This document shows positions 62,592 to 64,000 of a stretch of 64,000 nt of DNA, one piece after another. The notes under the pieces are model-generated. The model did not search any database. It was not told the DNA's origin and was given only the letters and a program-made list of their open reading frames with translations. How positions within the stretch are numbered: the first letter of the stretch is position 1; each line of letters starts with the position of its first letter. The position numbers were made by a program, and so were the translations under genes. The DNA is taken from contig NZ_FQZL01000006.1 of NCBI RefSeq assembly GCF_900142005.1, positions 62,001 to 126,000 of the forward strand, given 5' to 3'. The stretch is from Dethiosulfatibacter aminovorans DSM 17477 (GTDB lineage: Bacteria; Bacillota; Clostridia; Tissierellales; Dethiosulfatibacteraceae).

Positions 62592-64000
62592 TGTTCAAAA
62601 AAATCAACAATAGAGGCTCCTCATTAATATTACTTATTTTCGTAGTTTCTATTCTATCGTTACTTGGTGTTACTCTTATGGCTACATCAATGACAAACCT
62701 TAAAATCAGCAAGAAAAATACTATTGCCAGCAATAATTTTTATTCAAGTGAATCCGGTCTTGATGAAATATATGCTCTTTCAATGAAAATTTATGATACT
62801 GCCTACCATGATTCACATGATTTCATAATGATATTGGATGCTGCATTGAACAATTATTCAAAAGATGGTGAATTCACTTCGCTTTGTCATCCCGATGGCA
62901 GTCAAGTTACGGAAACCGAGTTTATTACTATATTGAACAAGCCATTTTATGACGATGCACTGGATGATGAGTTCAAGAAATATTTTGAATCGAAATATTT
63001 ACTTGATTATCGTGAATACCTTATGGCTAACAATTTGGATTATGATGACTCAAAGCTTCTGTATTCATCGAACAGTATAAAACCTACTATTGCTCTAGCC
63101 AGTGTTCCGGGATTTTCATCAAACGAATTGACTCTTCAGGTTAAATCATCCTATATGAGTGAAGGTATTTCCAGGAGCACCTACATGGATTTGGTCATAG
63201 CAACTCCTGATATATCTACCGTAATAACGGAAGAAAGCATATATACTGAAATTGATCCCTATAATCCCTTGCTGGAGCGTCCTCTTGTTGTTCAAGGAGA
63301 TTTATATTTAGATGGTGATATAGAAGTTTATGGTGATATTATCATTTTTGGCGATTTGATAGCTGAGGATGATTTCAATATGAACATGAATGGATATAAT
63401 CTTGCTGTATATGGAAGCTACGACACAAATTCTAAAGAAGTTTCAATATCAGATGTCAATGAACTGTACCTTGAAGATTCTTCTGCCGCAAGTAATATTG
63501 ATTCCATCTCTTGGAGTAAAGATAAGGAATCAGATGAATTCAGGGTCGCCACACTTGGTCTCGGGGTATATGAAGCAGGAGGCTCTTTCATAAGCCAAAT
63601 GGAGGCAGCTTTGGAGAATATTGGAGAGGATGCCAAAAATGTCAATAAATCAACTTACGACACGATGAGTGTAGCAACAGTAATTGCTGAAGATATTCAA
63701 CCAATCCAGCTTCTTTATGATCTTTCAGGTATGAATAACACAAATGATCCTTTTCAATATAGCGATATCTTCTACTCATCAAATACATCAAATGAAAATG
63801 AAAAATCATTGGATATATATGGATATCCATATCAAGGTACAAAAAAAAATCAGGATTATTACGTGTCTGAACAAGGTACCACTATTGTCGTTGACGGCGA
63901 CGTACCTTCAAGTGTTAAAATAAATTATGAATCCGTTCAGGCAGGAGTAGGATGCATCAAGGGTGTATTTCTGGCAACCGGAGAAATAAATGTTACAGGA
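62591..64000 (+). CDS. Large PilX-like exported protein, runs off the window
   Basis: The frame is open for 470 codons to the right edge, so the gene is incomplete. It begins MFKKINNRG before SSLILLIFVVSILSLLGVTL, a prepilin-like or PilX-like signal, followed by a long exported domain with LVVQGDLYLDGDIEVYGDI, a polymer-like right-handed beta repeat seen in pilus or surface proteins. The ATG overlaps the preceding stop and has GGCGGAG before it. Confidence 0.8.
   Translation, partial: MFKKINNRGSSLILLIFVVSILSLLGVTLMATSMTNLKISKKNTIASNNFYSSESGLDEIYALSMKIYDTAYHDSHDFIMILDAALNNYSKDGEFTSLCHPDGSQVTETEFITILNKPFYDDALDDEFKKYFESKYLLDYREYLMANNLDYDDSKLLYSSNSIKPTIALASVPGFSSNELTLQVKSSYMSEGISRSTYMDLVIATPDISTVITEESIYTEIDPYNPLLERPLVVQGDLYLDGDIEVYGDIIIFGDLIAEDDFNMNMNGYNLAVYGSYDTNSKEVSISDVNELYLEDSSAASNIDSISWSKDKESDEFRVATLGLGVYEAGGSFISQMEAALENIGEDAKNVNKSTYDTMSVATVIAEDIQPIQLLYDLSGMNNTNDPFQYSDIFYSSNTSNENEKSLDIYGYPYQGTKKNQDYYVSEQGTTIVVDGDVPSSVKINYESVQAGVGCIKGVFLATGEINVTG

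Noticed and set aside
53401-64000. Type II secretion rather than type IV pili
   Set aside because: A PilT retraction ATPase, PilM-type protein and two typical pilins are present and no secretin is expected in a Gram-positive; a competence pseudopilus remains possible.

Overview
The window looks like a housekeeping stretch of the chromosome of an anaerobic, low-GC Gram-positive bacterium of the class Clostridia or Tissierellia. The grounds are a SCIFF ribosomal-type peptide with its radical-SAM maturase, HemZ, IreB, RNase J, a T-box leader, a two-subunit class I fumarase, an IscR-like Rrf2 regulator and the clustered order yebC-ruvCAB-queA-tgt-yajC-scfAB-secDF-recJ-apt-relA-dtd. I cannot name the species. 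No rRNA, tRNA, CRISPR array or complete insertion sequence was seen.

Layout. 1-3364: end of a membrane protein, a lone PAS protein, a small WYL-like protein, tsaD and fumarase alpha/beta. 3629-6811 (minus): a 1060-residue class A penicillin-binding protein. 7049-14739: hflX, yigZ, yebC, ruvC, ruvA, ruvB, queA, tgt and a yajC reading frame broken at an A7 run. 14844-17071: SCIFF peptide, maturase and a gamma-carbonic-anhydrase-like protein. 17276-27760: secD, secF, lapA-like, recJ, apt, relA, dtd, a metallo-hydrolase and hemZ. 27766-34497: T-box, aspS, tcdA, RseC-like, CstR-like, glyA, rarA and an unknown gene. 34649-40582: Rrf2/IscR, cysteine desulfurase, IscU, mnmA and alaS. 40656-49151: ireB, an aldo/keto reductase with ferredoxin domain, ruvX, DUF1292, fur, rnj, mltG, O-methyltransferase, U32 protease and udk. 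49313-64000: a type IV pilus cluster (pilB, pilT, pilC, two pilins, pilD, a PilM-PilN fusion, PilO-like, minor pilins, PilX-like proteins). Inside it sit a sigma-70-family factor and a divergent ComK-like gene.

The most unusual content is between the genes. Three families of structured intergenic repeats recur, each with stems that change sequence while keeping pairing. Family A (about 112 nt, three good copies) ends directly at the ribosome-binding site of ruvA, secD and the metallo-hydrolase. Family B (five copies) carries a two-storey hairpin whose inner 7-bp stem closes a 16-nt loop close to ACCAnnGnTTCAAGGG. Family C (two copies, about 125 nt) ends some 20-25 nt before ruvX and fur. One B copy seems to have landed inside a decayed A copy, one lies between the aspS T-box terminator and aspS, and one is duplicated in tandem with a period of exactly 100 bp. 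I do not recognise these as known RNA classes and no database search was possible.

How the genes work together: translation and tRNA modification (tsaD, queA, tgt, mnmA, tcdA, aspS, alaS), recombination and stringent response, Sec export, Fe-S assembly feeding several Fe-S enzymes, and finally surface pili that may serve adhesion, twitching or DNA uptake. The ComK-like gene within the pilus cluster makes competence an attractive but unproven reading.
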